From NCBI GenBank assembly GCA_040768125.1, contig JAXGNG010000004.1, positions 124,001 to 188,000 on the forward strand: a DNA stretch of 64,000 bases, written 5' to 3'. The notes beneath the pieces were generated by a model. The model had not been told where the DNA came from, did no database searches, and saw only the letters and a list, made by a program, of their open reading frames with translations. Position numbers and translations under genes: made by a program. Shown here one piece after another: positions 49,995 to 59,119 of this stretch (positions are counted from its first letter, which is position 1; every line of letters starts with the position of its first letter). Origin of the DNA: RBG-16-49-21 sp040768125 (GTDB lineage: Bacteria; Spirochaetota; UBA4802; UBA5550).

Positions 49995-50085
49995 CGGCGA
50001 GGGCCGCCGCGCTGCCCCGAGAAGAAATCGACGCTGAGTCCCGCCGCTTCGATACCGCGGGGGACTGGTCCCGGGAGGACACGCA

Positions 50086-50721
50086 ATGGAATTACTGAAA
50101 GAGATCGCGCTCCATGTCGAGAACGGGAGGATGAAGGAGGTCGCGTCAATGGTGGAACGCGGCCTCGGCGAGGGCCTCGGGGCCGGCGACATCCTCAACG
50201 GCGGCCTCGTGGCCGGGATGGATTCCATCGGCGTCAGGTTCAGGAACAACGAGGTATTCGTACCCGAGGTCCTGATGGCCGCCCGGGCGATGAAGGCGGG
50301 CCTCGAGATCATCAAGCCGGTTCTATTGAGGGACAGGGTGCCGGCGAAGGGCACCGTCATCATGGGCACCGTGCGGGGAGACCTGCACGACATCGGGAAG
50401 AACATCGTCTGCTACATGCTCCAGGGCGCGGGGTACGACGTGATCGATATCGGCATTGACATGCCGAAGGAGACCTTCATCGAGGCGGCGCGCAGCCACG
50501 GCGCGGGGGTGATAGGGCTCTCGTCGCTCCTCACCACCACGATGGAATACATGCGGGAGGTCATGGAGGCGGTGCGCTCCTCGGATATCTCCGGCACCGT
50601 CAGGGTGATGGTGGGCGGGGCGCCGGTCACCCGGTCCTTCGCCAATGAGATCGGCGCCCACGGCTACGCCCCCGACGCCTCCCGGGCCGTGGAGGTGGTG
50701 CGGGGCCTGATCGGGGGGTGA
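50086..50721 (+). CDS. Corrinoid (B12-binding) methyltransferase protein
   Basis: 211 residues, the standard length of MtaC/MtbC-like proteins. The N-terminal helical cap domain (about 1-88) is followed by a Rossmann B12-binding domain with GDLHDIGKNIV (about 104-114, with the cobalt-ligand His in DxHxxG), IDIGIDMP, LSSLLTTTM and VMVGGAPVT. It carries the methyl group on cobalt between methyltransferases. The upstream UroD-type gene and the separate Hcy and activation proteins are its likely partners. Confidence 0.93.
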   Translation: MELLKEIALHVENGRMKEVASMVERGLGEGLGAGDILNGGLVAGMDSIGVRFRNNEVFVPEVLMAARAMKAGLEIIKPVLLRDRVPAKGTVIMGTVRGDLHDIGKNIVCYMLQGAGYDVIDIGIDMPKETFIEAARSHGAGVIGLSSLLTTTMEYMREVMEAVRSSDISGTVRVMVGGAPVTRSFANEIGAHGYAPDASRAVEVVRGLIGG

Positions 50722-50829
50722 CCCGTGTCCCCGGGAGGGGGCCGGGCGGCGATTCCCGCACTCCAAAAAGTCCTCGACAGGGTGGGCGTCTTGGCGTAGC
50801 ATCATGCATCACCGGTGAGGAGGGGGCGG

Positions 50830-52032
50830 ATGGACCTTTTCCACGATTTTGACGCGGCGCGGTGCCGCGAGTGCGGCGAGTGCTTTCACCAGTGTCCCGT
50901 CATGGCCCTGCCCATCGAGCGGGCGCGGGAGGAGCGGAAGAGGCTGAACCGGGGCGACGCCTCGGGGATCGTCATCCGGCGCTGCACCAGCTGCTTCGCC
51001 TGCAATTTCATCTGCCCCGAGGAGTGCAACCCCGCGCAGCAGGTCCTCGGGTACTGGAACCGCGAGTACCGCGAGAAGGGGATGCCCCTCCGGGCCCGCT
51101 ACTACGATCCCAACAGCGCGCCTAACTTCAGGACCTACGTCGTGGAACGGCTCCCCGACGACGAGAGGGCCATGGTGGAGAGGTGGCGGGACGAATCGCC
51201 CGCCGCGGAGATATTCTACCCGGGGTGCAACGTCATCACCGTTCCCTATCTCACCAGGAGCCGTCTCCTCGAGGGTCTCGAGATCAGGGGCTCCCTGGAT
51301 ATGTGCTGCGGCGAGACCTACTACCGCATGGGGCTCTTCGACGAGGTGAGGAAGGTGGCCCGTCGCCTCGAGGGTTACTTCCGGCGCATGGGGGTGAAGA
51401 GGATGATCATACCCTGCACCGCCGGGCGGAACATGTTCACCAACGTGCTCCCGAAATTCGGCGTCACCTTCGACTTCGAGATCGAGCACGTGCTCCCCTG
51501 GCTCTGGCGGCGCATAGAGTCGGGGGAGATCGCCGTTACGCGTAACCTCGGCATGACCGTCACCATACAGGAGTCGTGCTACGGCAAGATGTTCGGCGAG
51601 GGCTACATGGACCTTCCGCGAAAGATACTTGAACGGATCGGCGTGACCGTGCGGGAGGAGCGCCTCTCCCGGGAACGGGCCCTCTGCTGCGGCATCGCCG
51701 GGGGCTTCAGCGTGCGCTCGGGGTACCACCCCTGGGACATCACGAAATCGACCTTCCGCACCCTGAACCTGGCGAAAAAGAGCGGCGCCGACGCCGTGGC
51801 GGTCTACTGCGCCGGGTGCCTCCAGATGCTTACCGTGGGGCAGATCGCCCACCCCTTTAACAACATGCCCGTGTACCACCTACTGGAACTGGTCCAGATG
51901 GCCATAGGCGAGACTCCGGCGCGCCTGAACAGGAAAAGGGGCCGCACCATGTTCGCCGGCGTGATGCGTCACCAGCTTCCCCTGGTCCTCTCGCCCCGGC
52001 GCTTCCGCTACGACGTGGGGGAGGGCGCCTGA
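50830..52032 (+). CDS. HdrD/GlpC-like CCG iron-sulfur protein, copy 1
   Basis: 400 residues from the ATG at 50830 (GGAGGGGG upstream). Two 4Fe-4S motifs are near the N-terminus (CRECGECFHQCP, CTSCFACNFICPEECNP). Two CCG domains follow: YPGCN...DMCCGETYYRMG, and ESCYGK...LCCGIAGG...YCAGCLQ. CCG domains in HdrB/HdrD hold special 4Fe-4S clusters that cleave heterodisulfides or related substrates. It is the first of three related consecutive genes after the corrinoid protein. An electron-transfer or disulfide role in this methyl pathway is inferred. Confidence 0.88.
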   Translation: MDLFHDFDAARCRECGECFHQCPVMALPIERAREERKRLNRGDASGIVIRRCTSCFACNFICPEECNPAQQVLGYWNREYREKGMPLRARYYDPNSAPNFRTYVVERLPDDERAMVERWRDESPAAEIFYPGCNVITVPYLTRSRLLEGLEIRGSLDMCCGETYYRMGLFDEVRKVARRLEGYFRRMGVKRMIIPCTAGRNMFTNVLPKFGVTFDFEIEHVLPWLWRRIESGEIAVTRNLGMTVTIQESCYGKMFGEGYMDLPRKILERIGVTVREERLSRERALCCGIAGGFSVRSGYHPWDITKSTFRTLNLAKKSGADAVAVYCAGCLQMLTVGQIAHPFNNMPVYHLLELVQMAIGETPARLNRKRGRTMFAGVMRHQLPLVLSPRRFRYDVGEGA

Positions 52033-53532
52033 TTGAAGCGCCCGCCCGAGGAAGGCCGCCGCTGGTTCCGCCGGGACCGCTGCCAGGTCTGCGGCGCCTG
52101 CCTGGAGGCGTGCCCCGTGGTGCGCCTTCCCCGCGACGCGGCGCGCCGCGACAGGAGGGCCGCCCTCCATGGACCCTTCGGCGATTCACTGTCGCTCTCC
52201 CTCTGCACCACCTGCAACGCCTGCGACCTCGTCTGCCCCGAGGGGGCCGATCCCTACGAGCTGGTCCTCGAGCGCTTCGACGAAGAGGAGCGGGAGAAGG
52301 GCCTCCCCGGCATCGCCCGCATGGTCTTCCCGAACGAGTACTGGAACATCTGGTCGCTCCTGCGCCCCCTCATGGACGCGGGGGAATCGGGGGACCTCGA
52401 GGCGTGGGAATCCAATCTTGGTAAAAAGCACCGCGCGGTGCTCCTCACGGGGTTCTACACCAATATCGTGCCCTTCCTGCTACGTGGGAAAATCTTCGAA
52501 GGGAGCGGCCTCACCGTGGCGGGGAGCGAGGGCCTCTGGGGATGCGGGGGCGATTCGAACAAGCTGGGTCTCATCGGCGTCACGGAGCGCGTCGTGGCCC
52601 TCCTGGAAAAGCGGTTCAGGGCCATGGGGGTGAAGAAGGTCGTCTGCTTCATGGAGGCCGAGGCTGCCATGCTCGCCGAGGTGCTTCCGCGGCGTTACGG
52701 CGCCCGATTTTCCTTCACCGCGGCGCCCCTGGACTCGTGGCTCCTGGACCGGATCGCCTCGGGGAAGATCAGGGTGACGCGGCCCCTGGGCCTCACGGTG
52801 ACGGTCCATGACAACTGCATGTCCAGGTGCCTCGGGGGCGGGCCCCAGGAGACGATGCGCGACCTCGCGGAGCGCTGCGGGTGCCGCCTCGTGGAGATGG
52901 CCCACTGCCGGGAGAACGCCCTCTGCTGCGGATGGGCCGCCACCATCCCCTCGCTCTACGCCGGGAGGGGGCTTCCGGGAATATTTCTCTACATGACGCA
53001 CAGCCTTCTCCGGCGCCTGGACGAGGCCGAGGCCACGGGGGCCGACGCCGTCGTGACGGGGTGCCCGGCCTGCTATCTTTTCCTCTCACTCATCAGGCTC
53101 CTGGCGAACCGGAAGATCATGGTCTACCACACTACGGAGATCGTGCGCCTGGCCGCCGGCGAGGAGTATTCCTCCCGCGGGGAGGAGCGGTGCCGCGACC
53201 TCCTGGCCGCCGTGGCCCTCCTGGCCTGGCAGTGGATCGTGTCGCCGCGATTCAGGAGGCGCTTCCACCCGCTGCCGCCCGATCCGCGGAAGGTCGACCC
53301 CCTGCCGGTCCTTGATGAACGGGACGCGCGGCGTATAGTGAAGATCAGAAGGGTGATCGGCAGTCCCCTCGTGAGGTCCCGCGTTTCACGGACCCTCATC
53401 GGGTGGACCGTGAGGGCCGCGGCGGACCTCTACAGCCGGTGGATCGCGCTCCGGCGCCGCCGCTACATAGTGTTATCCCGCCTCCGCTCCACCGCGGCGG
53501 AACGGTGCGGAGGCGCGACGAAGGGGAGGTAA
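52033..53532 (+). CDS. HdrD/GlpC-like CCG protein, copy 2 (first CCG motif degenerate)
   Basis: 499 residues, starting with a TTG right after the previous stop (GGGGAGGG 7 nt upstream). N-terminal 4Fe-4S motifs are CQVCGACLEACP and CTTCNACDLVCPEG. The first CCG domain has lost its usual Cys pair (GFYTN and LWGCGGDSN replace YPGCN and CCGE). The second is intact (HDNCMSR, ALCCGWAAT, GCPACY). A 100-residue C-terminal extension is basic and amphipathic, possibly membrane-associating. The change suggests altered cluster binding compared with copies 1 and 3. Confidence 0.82.
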   Translation: MKRPPEEGRRWFRRDRCQVCGACLEACPVVRLPRDAARRDRRAALHGPFGDSLSLSLCTTCNACDLVCPEGADPYELVLERFDEEEREKGLPGIARMVFPNEYWNIWSLLRPLMDAGESGDLEAWESNLGKKHRAVLLTGFYTNIVPFLLRGKIFEGSGLTVAGSEGLWGCGGDSNKLGLIGVTERVVALLEKRFRAMGVKKVVCFMEAEAAMLAEVLPRRYGARFSFTAAPLDSWLLDRIASGKIRVTRPLGLTVTVHDNCMSRCLGGGPQETMRDLAERCGCRLVEMAHCRENALCCGWAATIPSLYAGRGLPGIFLYMTHSLLRRLDEAEATGADAVVTGCPACYLFLSLIRLLANRKIMVYHTTEIVRLAAGEEYSSRGEERCRDLLAAVALLAWQWIVSPRFRRRFHPLPPDPRKVDPLPVLDERDARRIVKIRRVIGSPLVRSRVSRTLIGWTVRAAADLYSRWIALRRRRYIVLSRLRSTAAERCGGATKGR

Positions 53533-53535
53533 GGC

Positions 53536-54711
53536 ATGCCCGTGGCGAATCTGGCGAAGGTGCTGAACTGGGACGCCTGCGTGGAGTGCGGCGAGTGCCT
53601 GTCGCGGTGCCGCTACATGGAGTTCACCCCGGATGAGGCGAAGGAGGAGATTCGGAAGGTCAACCGCGGCGAGGCCTCGCGGGCCCTGGCGGGGTGCATG
53701 AGTTGCTACGCCTGCAACGCCTTCTGCGCGAGGGATGCCCACCCCTACGAGCGGATCCACTACGCGTGGAACGAGCGCTATGAACGGGAGGGTCTTCCCG
53801 CCAGGGCGAGCTACCTGATGCCCTCGCGGCGCCCCAACTTCCGGGAGGACCTCTCCTTCTCGACGAAGGAGCGGGAGCTCCACGATCGCTGGGGGGCCGA
53901 TGATCCCCCGGCCCGCACGGTCCTTTATCCCGGGTGCAACCTCCTGGCCCTGCCCCTCCTGGTCCCCGACGCGGTCATGGAGGTCCTCCCCGTCTGGGGA
54001 CGGTGGGACCTCTGCTGCGGCGAGATGTTCTTCCGCATGGGAATCCTCTCGAAAGTGGACGAAATAGCCCGACGACTCACCGCCTTCTATGAGAAGAAGA
54101 TCGACGAGATGGTCTTCGTCTGCCCCGCGGGGTACAACATGTTCCGCAACGTCCTTCCCCGCCAGTTCGACGCGCGTTTTTCCTTCAGGATCACCTTTTT
54201 TTCCGAATGGTTCGAACGGGCCGTGAGCGAGGGGAGGCTGGCAGTGAGGCGGCGCCTGGAGGGGGAGACGGTGATCCAGGACTCCTGCCATGCCAGGGTC
54301 CTCGGGCGTGCGTTCATGGACTCCCAGAGGAGGCTCCTGGAGGGCCTGGGGCTCACCCTGAAAGAGACGCCGGAGAACCGGGAGGAGGGCCTCTGCTGCG
54401 GCATGGCGGCGGGGTGCAACTCCTACAGCGCCTTTGACCTTCTCCGCCAGGGGATGCGGAACCTCCGCGCCCTGGACCGCGCCGGAGGGAGGGATATCGT
54501 GCAGTACTGCACCGGGTGCCTGCTCACCTCGAGCGTGATGCGCGCCGTGAACCCCTTCGGCAAGCGCCTCACCCACACCCTGGAGTGGGTGGGGCTGTCC
54601 CTGGGGGAGCGCCGCCCCCGGCGGCATTACCGAAGGGCCCTCTCGGTCCTGAAAGGGATCGTCATCCACGCCCTGCCGCGCTACCTGAGCAGGAAGCGCT
54701 TCTGGCTGTGA
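53536..54711 (+). CDS. HdrD/GlpC-like CCG iron-sulfur protein, copy 3
   Basis: 391 residues; GGGGAGG precedes the ATG by a few bases. N-terminal motifs are CVECGECLSRCRY (the final Cys is followed by Arg rather than Pro) and CMSCYACNAFCARD. Both CCG domains are present: YPGCN...LCCGEMFFRMG and DSCHAR...LCCGMAAG...YCTGCLL. Overall closely similar to copy 1 (for example CCGETYYRMG versus CCGEMFFRMG), so the pair arose by duplication. It ends five bases before the convergent cyclase gene. Confidence 0.87.
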   Translation: MPVANLAKVLNWDACVECGECLSRCRYMEFTPDEAKEEIRKVNRGEASRALAGCMSCYACNAFCARDAHPYERIHYAWNERYEREGLPARASYLMPSRRPNFREDLSFSTKERELHDRWGADDPPARTVLYPGCNLLALPLLVPDAVMEVLPVWGRWDLCCGEMFFRMGILSKVDEIARRLTAFYEKKIDEMVFVCPAGYNMFRNVLPRQFDARFSFRITFFSEWFERAVSEGRLAVRRRLEGETVIQDSCHARVLGRAFMDSQRRLLEGLGLTLKETPENREEGLCCGMAAGCNSYSAFDLLRQGMRNLRALDRAGGRDIVQYCTGCLLTSSVMRAVNPFGKRLTHTLEWVGLSLGERRPRRHYRRALSVLKGIVIHALPRYLSRKRFWL

Positions 54712-54715
54712 GTCC

Positions 54716-56827
54716 CTAGAGGGGCAGCACCTCCTCGACGATGTAAACCTTCAGCGCCGCCGATTTACCCTTCACGGTGATCTCGCGTACCTCCGAGTAC
54801 CTGATCTTCGCGTCGCCACCCGCGGCCAGGAAGGTGGATTCCGATATGGCCACCTTGCCGGGGATGCCGTTGCTCTCGATCCGTGAGGCGGTGTTCACGG
54901 CGTCGCCGATGACGCTGTAGTCCATCCGCTCGTGGCTCCCGATGTAGCCCGCGATGGCAGGGCCGTAGTTAATGCCGATGCGCAGGCTGAAGGGGGGCTC
55001 GCCCGGGGGAAGGTCATTCGCGAGTTCCTGGATCACTTTCTGCATGGCCATGGCGCACGCCACGGCCTTGTAGGCGTCATGTTCCGTGGCCCGGGGGGCG
55101 CCCCAGAAGGCCATGACGCAGTCGCCGATGTACTTGTCGAGCGTGGCCTGGTATTTGATGATCACGTCTGATATGCGCGTGAACATGTCGTTCAGGCGGT
55201 CCAGGACCCGGGCCGGGCTCTGGGCCTCGGAGAAGGTGGTGAAGCCCACGATGTCGGCGAAGAGGGTGGCGATGGGTTTTTCCGTGCCCCCCAGGGAAAG
55301 CTCGCCCCCCAGAATTTCGTTGATCACGTCGGGGGAGAAGAACTTTGAGAGGCGCTCCTTTTCCTGCTTCTGGCGCGCGATCAGCTCCTGGGATTTCTTC
55401 ATGTTGGTTACGATTGAACCCGCCACCATGATGCCGAAGAAGGCGAAGGCGTAATCCTTGAGGCTGAACTCCCAGAGGACCCACCGGTACTGGAACCCCA
55501 CGAGGACATCGTTCAGCATCATGAGGGCCATGCCCACGACGCCGATGGCCACGGAGGTCATTGAGGGGATCTTTCTTCCCCGTATCATAATCACGAGAAC
55601 GTAGAGGAATACCGCCGCCGGCGCCGCGGACCAGAGCATCATGAAGCGCCGCGTGGTGACCATGTCGGGGATCAGGACCACGGCGATGATCGCGGCGACC
55701 CCCAGGAGGTCCCAGGCCCGGTTGATCACCTTCAATTTAAGGGACTCGAACTTCGTGAAGTGCACGATGAATTCCAGGAGCATGTGCACGAAGATGATGA
55801 TGGCGATAAACTCCAGCTTCTTGATCCAGAGGCCGTTCTTTAGTATCGAGAAGACGATCTGGCTCTCCATGAAGGTGGAGAAGGCCATGGCGAAGGCGGT
55901 GATGGAGAAAAAGATTGTGGCCCGTTCGTCCTCCCGGAACACGATCTGCCAGTAGAGGTAGAAGAGCCCCAGGAGGGACGTGAGAATGATGACGAAGATC
56001 TTCTTGAAATCGTCCCAGAACTGGGAACGCTCGGTTTTTCTCGCCGAGGCGATGTAGAACTTGTCGTGGGAGAGCCCCGGGGCGATGGGGTACTTCGCGA
56101 AGACGCGCACCGTGAGGATGTTGGGCGCGTCGAACTTGATCAGCTCCCGGGGGATCGGGTAGTAGCGGATCTTGTCGTAGTAGAGCCTCGCGTCGGGGAG
56201 CACCTCTCCCCGGGCCGTGTCGGCCCTGAGGCCCGTGCCGCCGATGAAGCGCCCGTTGAGGTACACGGCGTCGGCCTGGCCGATCTTGCCAAGGCGCAGC
56301 ACCAGGTCACGGGACTTGAATTTTTTCTCCAGGTCTTCTTCTTTTATAATTACGGCCGTGCGGTACCACGCGTAGCCGCCATACTTTTCCTTGTAGGCGT
56401 TGAAGTCACGGAAGGGACGGTTGCCGTCCCTGTCGCGGTATCGCATCCAGGAGAGCTGGATCTCCATGTCGTTGATCCACCCCCGCCCTTCACCGGCGGG
56501 AAGCCTTTCCTTTGCCCAGGCGAATTCCAGGGCGCCATCCGCCGCCGGTTTTTCGACGCCTTCCTCCGACTGCGCTTCGTCCTCTACTTCGTCCTCCAGG
56601 CCGAGGAATTTCTCGAACTGCTTCTTCTCGGCGGGGAGGCGCTTCACCACGGGGGAATCGCCGGGGCGGAAGCTCCATTGATGGTTCGCGATCTTCGTGC
56701 GCAGGTCGAGGAGATTGGCGACCATGATCTGGGAATTCCCGTCGAAGGGGAAGAGCAGGAACCCCGCTGCCGCGCAGAGAAGGGCGGCGATGGTGGTGCG
56801 ACGCTTTGTATGAAAACTCGTTTTCAT
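54716..56827 (-). CDS. Class III adenylate cyclase with 7TM-DISM-like receptor
   Basis: 703 residues. A signal peptide (about 1-32) is followed by a jelly-roll ligand domain (about 105-265; ADAVYLNGRFIGGTGL) and about seven hydrophobic helices (about 285-480). A short coiled linker (MKKSQELIARQKQEKERLSKFF) precedes the cyclase domain (about 520-690). Metal Asp residues occur in LFADIVGFTTFSE and DKYIGDCVMAFWG; the Lys before YIGD and the Asp in YSVIGDAVNTASR favour ATP as substrate. It should make cAMP in response to an extracellular ligand. The sensory half is like that of the AraC fusion at 42207-43769. Confidence 0.92.
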   Translation of the reverse strand: MKTSFHTKRRTTIAALLCAAAGFLLFPFDGNSQIMVANLLDLRTKIANHQWSFRPGDSPVVKRLPAEKKQFEKFLGLEDEVEDEAQSEEGVEKPAADGALEFAWAKERLPAGEGRGWINDMEIQLSWMRYRDRDGNRPFRDFNAYKEKYGGYAWYRTAVIIKEEDLEKKFKSRDLVLRLGKIGQADAVYLNGRFIGGTGLRADTARGEVLPDARLYYDKIRYYPIPRELIKFDAPNILTVRVFAKYPIAPGLSHDKFYIASARKTERSQFWDDFKKIFVIILTSLLGLFYLYWQIVFREDERATIFFSITAFAMAFSTFMESQIVFSILKNGLWIKKLEFIAIIIFVHMLLEFIVHFTKFESLKLKVINRAWDLLGVAAIIAVVLIPDMVTTRRFMMLWSAAPAAVFLYVLVIMIRGRKIPSMTSVAIGVVGMALMMLNDVLVGFQYRWVLWEFSLKDYAFAFFGIMVAGSIVTNMKKSQELIARQKQEKERLSKFFSPDVINEILGGELSLGGTEKPIATLFADIVGFTTFSEAQSPARVLDRLNDMFTRISDVIIKYQATLDKYIGDCVMAFWGAPRATEHDAYKAVACAMAMQKVIQELANDLPPGEPPFSLRIGINYGPAIAGYIGSHERMDYSVIGDAVNTASRIESNGIPGKVAISESTFLAAGGDAKIRYSEVREITVKGKSAALKVYIVEEVLPL

Positions 56828-56950
56828 GGGACGTTCCCCCGGTGATGGTGTTTTTTTCTTTTTCAGGGAGATCCAGCAGGAATAATCCCTCCACTGGAAC
56901 GGAGATAAGTAAATCAGTAGTGAGGCATATTTGCAAGAAAAAAAGTAGAT

Positions 56951-57050
56951 CCCCCCTGCCCCCCTTCATAAGGGGGGGGGGAGAATGAAATCGCAGTTAC
57001 TGCCATACAAGCCATTAATTCCATGAAGAACCCCCCTCATTAAGGGGGGT
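56951..57050. repeat. C/G-rich hairpins between the ligase and cyclase genes
   Basis: CCCCCCTT/AAGGGGGG around 56959-56977 and ACCCCCCT/AGGGGGGT (57030-57050), in a 252-bp gap with no gene. Similar hairpins occur at 17149-17243. The T-poor tail makes a terminator doubtful. Confidence 0.55.
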
Positions 57051-57079
57051 GGCGCGCAGCGCCGGGGGGTTCTCCCCCT

Positions 57080-58771
57080 TCACGCCCCGGGCATCAGTTT
57101 CTTGATCTCGCGCTTCAGTATCTTGCCCACGCCGCTCGTGGGGAGCTCGTCCATGAATTCGATCACCTTCGGCACCTTGAAGGGCGCCACGTTGTCCCGG
57201 AGGTACTGGAGGATCTTTGCCTTTTCATCCTCGCCCTTCCCGATGCCCGGCTTCAGTACGATGGCGACGCCGACGCGCTCGGAGCCGGGACGCTCCGGGT
57301 CCGGTATGCCCACCGACGCGGCGAGGGCCACGTCGGGGTGCTTCGCCAGAACGTCGTCGAGCTCCCGGGTGAAGACCTTGTAGCCGGATACGATGACCAT
57401 GTCCTTGACGCGGTCCACGATGTAAAAGTAGCCGTCTTCGTCCATCTTCGCCACGTCCCCCGTGTGCATCCACCCGTTCCTGACCGCGTTGGCGGTTTCA
57501 TCGGGCTTCTTATAGTACCCCGTCATCAGCTGGGGGCCCGTGATCACGATTTCCCCCGGTTCCCCCGGTCGCGGCGGCTCTCCCGTTTCCGGGTCGATGA
57601 GCTTCACCAGCGTGTCCGAAAGGGGCATGCCGATGGAGCCCGGCTTCTTCCCGCCGTAGCGGGGGTTGCAGATCATGACCGGGGACATCTCGGTCATGCC
57701 GTAGAGCTCGATGAAGTTCCCCTCGCCGATAAGCGATTCCAGGTCCTTGATGTACTCCGCGGGGAAGGGGGCCGCGGCGCTGAGGAACCATTTCAGGTGC
57801 CCCTTCATGTCGAGCTTCCTGAAGGCGGGCTGCTTGAGGAGCTCGAAATAGACCGTGGGGACGTTGACCACGAAGGTGGGCCTGTAGGCCTTCAGGCACT
57901 CGATGAGGAAGTGGGAGTCCCTCGGGTTGGGCACGCATATCTGGGTGATGCCCCTGGTCATGGTGAATCCCCCCAGCGCGAGCCCCGCGATATGGAAGAG
58001 GGGGAAGGCCGAGAGGGCGATGTCCTCGGGTATGATATCGAGCCAGGTCAGGGTCTGGTGGCGGTTGCTCATGTAGCTCCGCTGGGTGAGCATGGCGCCC
58101 TTCGCCGGTCCCGTGGTGCCCCCGGTGTACATCATGAAGATCATGTCATCGAAGCCGCGCGTTACGCGAACCGGGTCGGCCTTTGCTTCCTTAAGCACCT
58201 CCAGGAACCGCTTCACGCTTTTACCTTCAAGGGGCGTCACCTCGGCGGTGGGTATCTTCTTGAGCAGCGTGCCGAGGACCCGCTTGATTCCCGGGAGAAA
58301 ATCCGCGATTCCCGTCACCACGACGGAGGTAAAGGGGGCCTTCGAGGCCACCTCGACGATCTTTTCGTAGAGGATGTCCACGGTGACCACCACCTTCGTG
58401 CCCGAGTCGACGAGCTGGTGTTCCATTTCCGCCGCCGAGAGGAGGGGGCTCAGCCCCGTGGACACGCACCCCGCCTTCTGGACCCCCACGACGCAGATGT
58501 AGTGGGCCGGGATGTTCGGCATGTGAAGGCCCACGACGTCATCGGGGGCCAGGCCGCTGGCGATGAGGTAATTGGCGAACCGGTCCGACAGCTCGTCGAC
58601 CTCCCTGAAGGTGATGCTGCGGCCCATGTAGATGAGGGCCGTCTTGTCCGGAAACTTTTCGACGGTTTCCGCGAACTTTTCCGCGAAGGTCTTTTCCGCG
58701 TAATCAAGCGTGGGCGGAACGTCTCTGTCATAATTCTTGAGCCACGGTTTTTCTGAATAGATATCGCTCAT
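57080..58771 (-). CDS. Long-chain acyl-CoA synthetase (AMP-forming)
   Basis: 563 residues from the ATG at 58771 (GGAGGG 4 nt upstream). MMYTGGTTGPAKGAMLTQRS is the AMP-binding P-loop-like motif, ELYGMTEMSPV follows, then GWMHTGDVAKMDEDGYFYIVDRVKDMVIVSGYKVF, and the catalytic Lys is near the end (TSGVGKILKREIKK). It activates fatty or related carboxylic acids to acyl-CoA with ATP, feeding beta-oxidation (acyl-CoA dehydrogenase, crotonase and thiolase elsewhere in the window). A strong promoter lies 200 bp upstream. Confidence 0.93.
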   Translation of the reverse strand: MSDIYSEKPWLKNYDRDVPPTLDYAEKTFAEKFAETVEKFPDKTALIYMGRSITFREVDELSDRFANYLIASGLAPDDVVGLHMPNIPAHYICVVGVQKAGCVSTGLSPLLSAAEMEHQLVDSGTKVVVTVDILYEKIVEVASKAPFTSVVVTGIADFLPGIKRVLGTLLKKIPTAEVTPLEGKSVKRFLEVLKEAKADPVRVTRGFDDMIFMMYTGGTTGPAKGAMLTQRSYMSNRHQTLTWLDIIPEDIALSAFPLFHIAGLALGGFTMTRGITQICVPNPRDSHFLIECLKAYRPTFVVNVPTVYFELLKQPAFRKLDMKGHLKWFLSAAAPFPAEYIKDLESLIGEGNFIELYGMTEMSPVMICNPRYGGKKPGSIGMPLSDTLVKLIDPETGEPPRPGEPGEIVITGPQLMTGYYKKPDETANAVRNGWMHTGDVAKMDEDGYFYIVDRVKDMVIVSGYKVFTRELDDVLAKHPDVALAASVGIPDPERPGSERVGVAIVLKPGIGKGEDEKAKILQYLRDNVAPFKVPKVIEFMDELPTSGVGKILKREIKKLMPGA

Positions 58772-58970
58772 GGGACCCTCCCTCTGATGATTAGGTGATC
58801 TGATAAAGGAAAACGAAAGGGGCGAACCGATGCGGTTCGTCCTCCGTGAAGAATGATTGAAGGGATAGGTCCGGCGTGTTGTGTCCCTGCATGAGTATGG
58901 ATCATTCGACAGCGCTTCCGCTTCCCCCCGGTGCGGATTGATGCGACGTGATGCCAATCGGAACGGTTCA

Positions 58971-58999
58971 AGCATAGCATGTCATGACTGTTTTGTCAA
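58971..58999 (-). promoter_or_regulatory. Sigma70-type promoter of the acyl-CoA synthetase gene
   Basis: On the minus strand TTGACA (58994-58999), exactly 17 nt, TATGCT (58971-58976). It gives a leader of about 195 nt to the ATG at 58771. Confidence 0.7.
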
Positions 59000-59106
59000 C
59001 AGGGTAATCGATTTCCGTGCTGGTCACTGTTCAGCCATAAATAATCGTTCCTTCATCTTCCCCAGGGAGAGGGGGCACTGGGGTGAGGGATCATAGCGAA
59101 AAACCT

Positions 59107-59119
59107 CTCCCTTCGGGAG
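59107..59119. repeat. C/G-rich hairpin
   Basis: CTCCC TTC GGGAG within CCTCTCCC...GGGAGGG, upstream of the TetR gene. Similar to the hairpin at 42096-42108. Confidence 0.45.

Noticed and set aside
48720..50405. A 561-residue minus-strand frame
   Set aside because: It is antisense to the UroD-type and corrinoid genes, both of which have clear family motifs.
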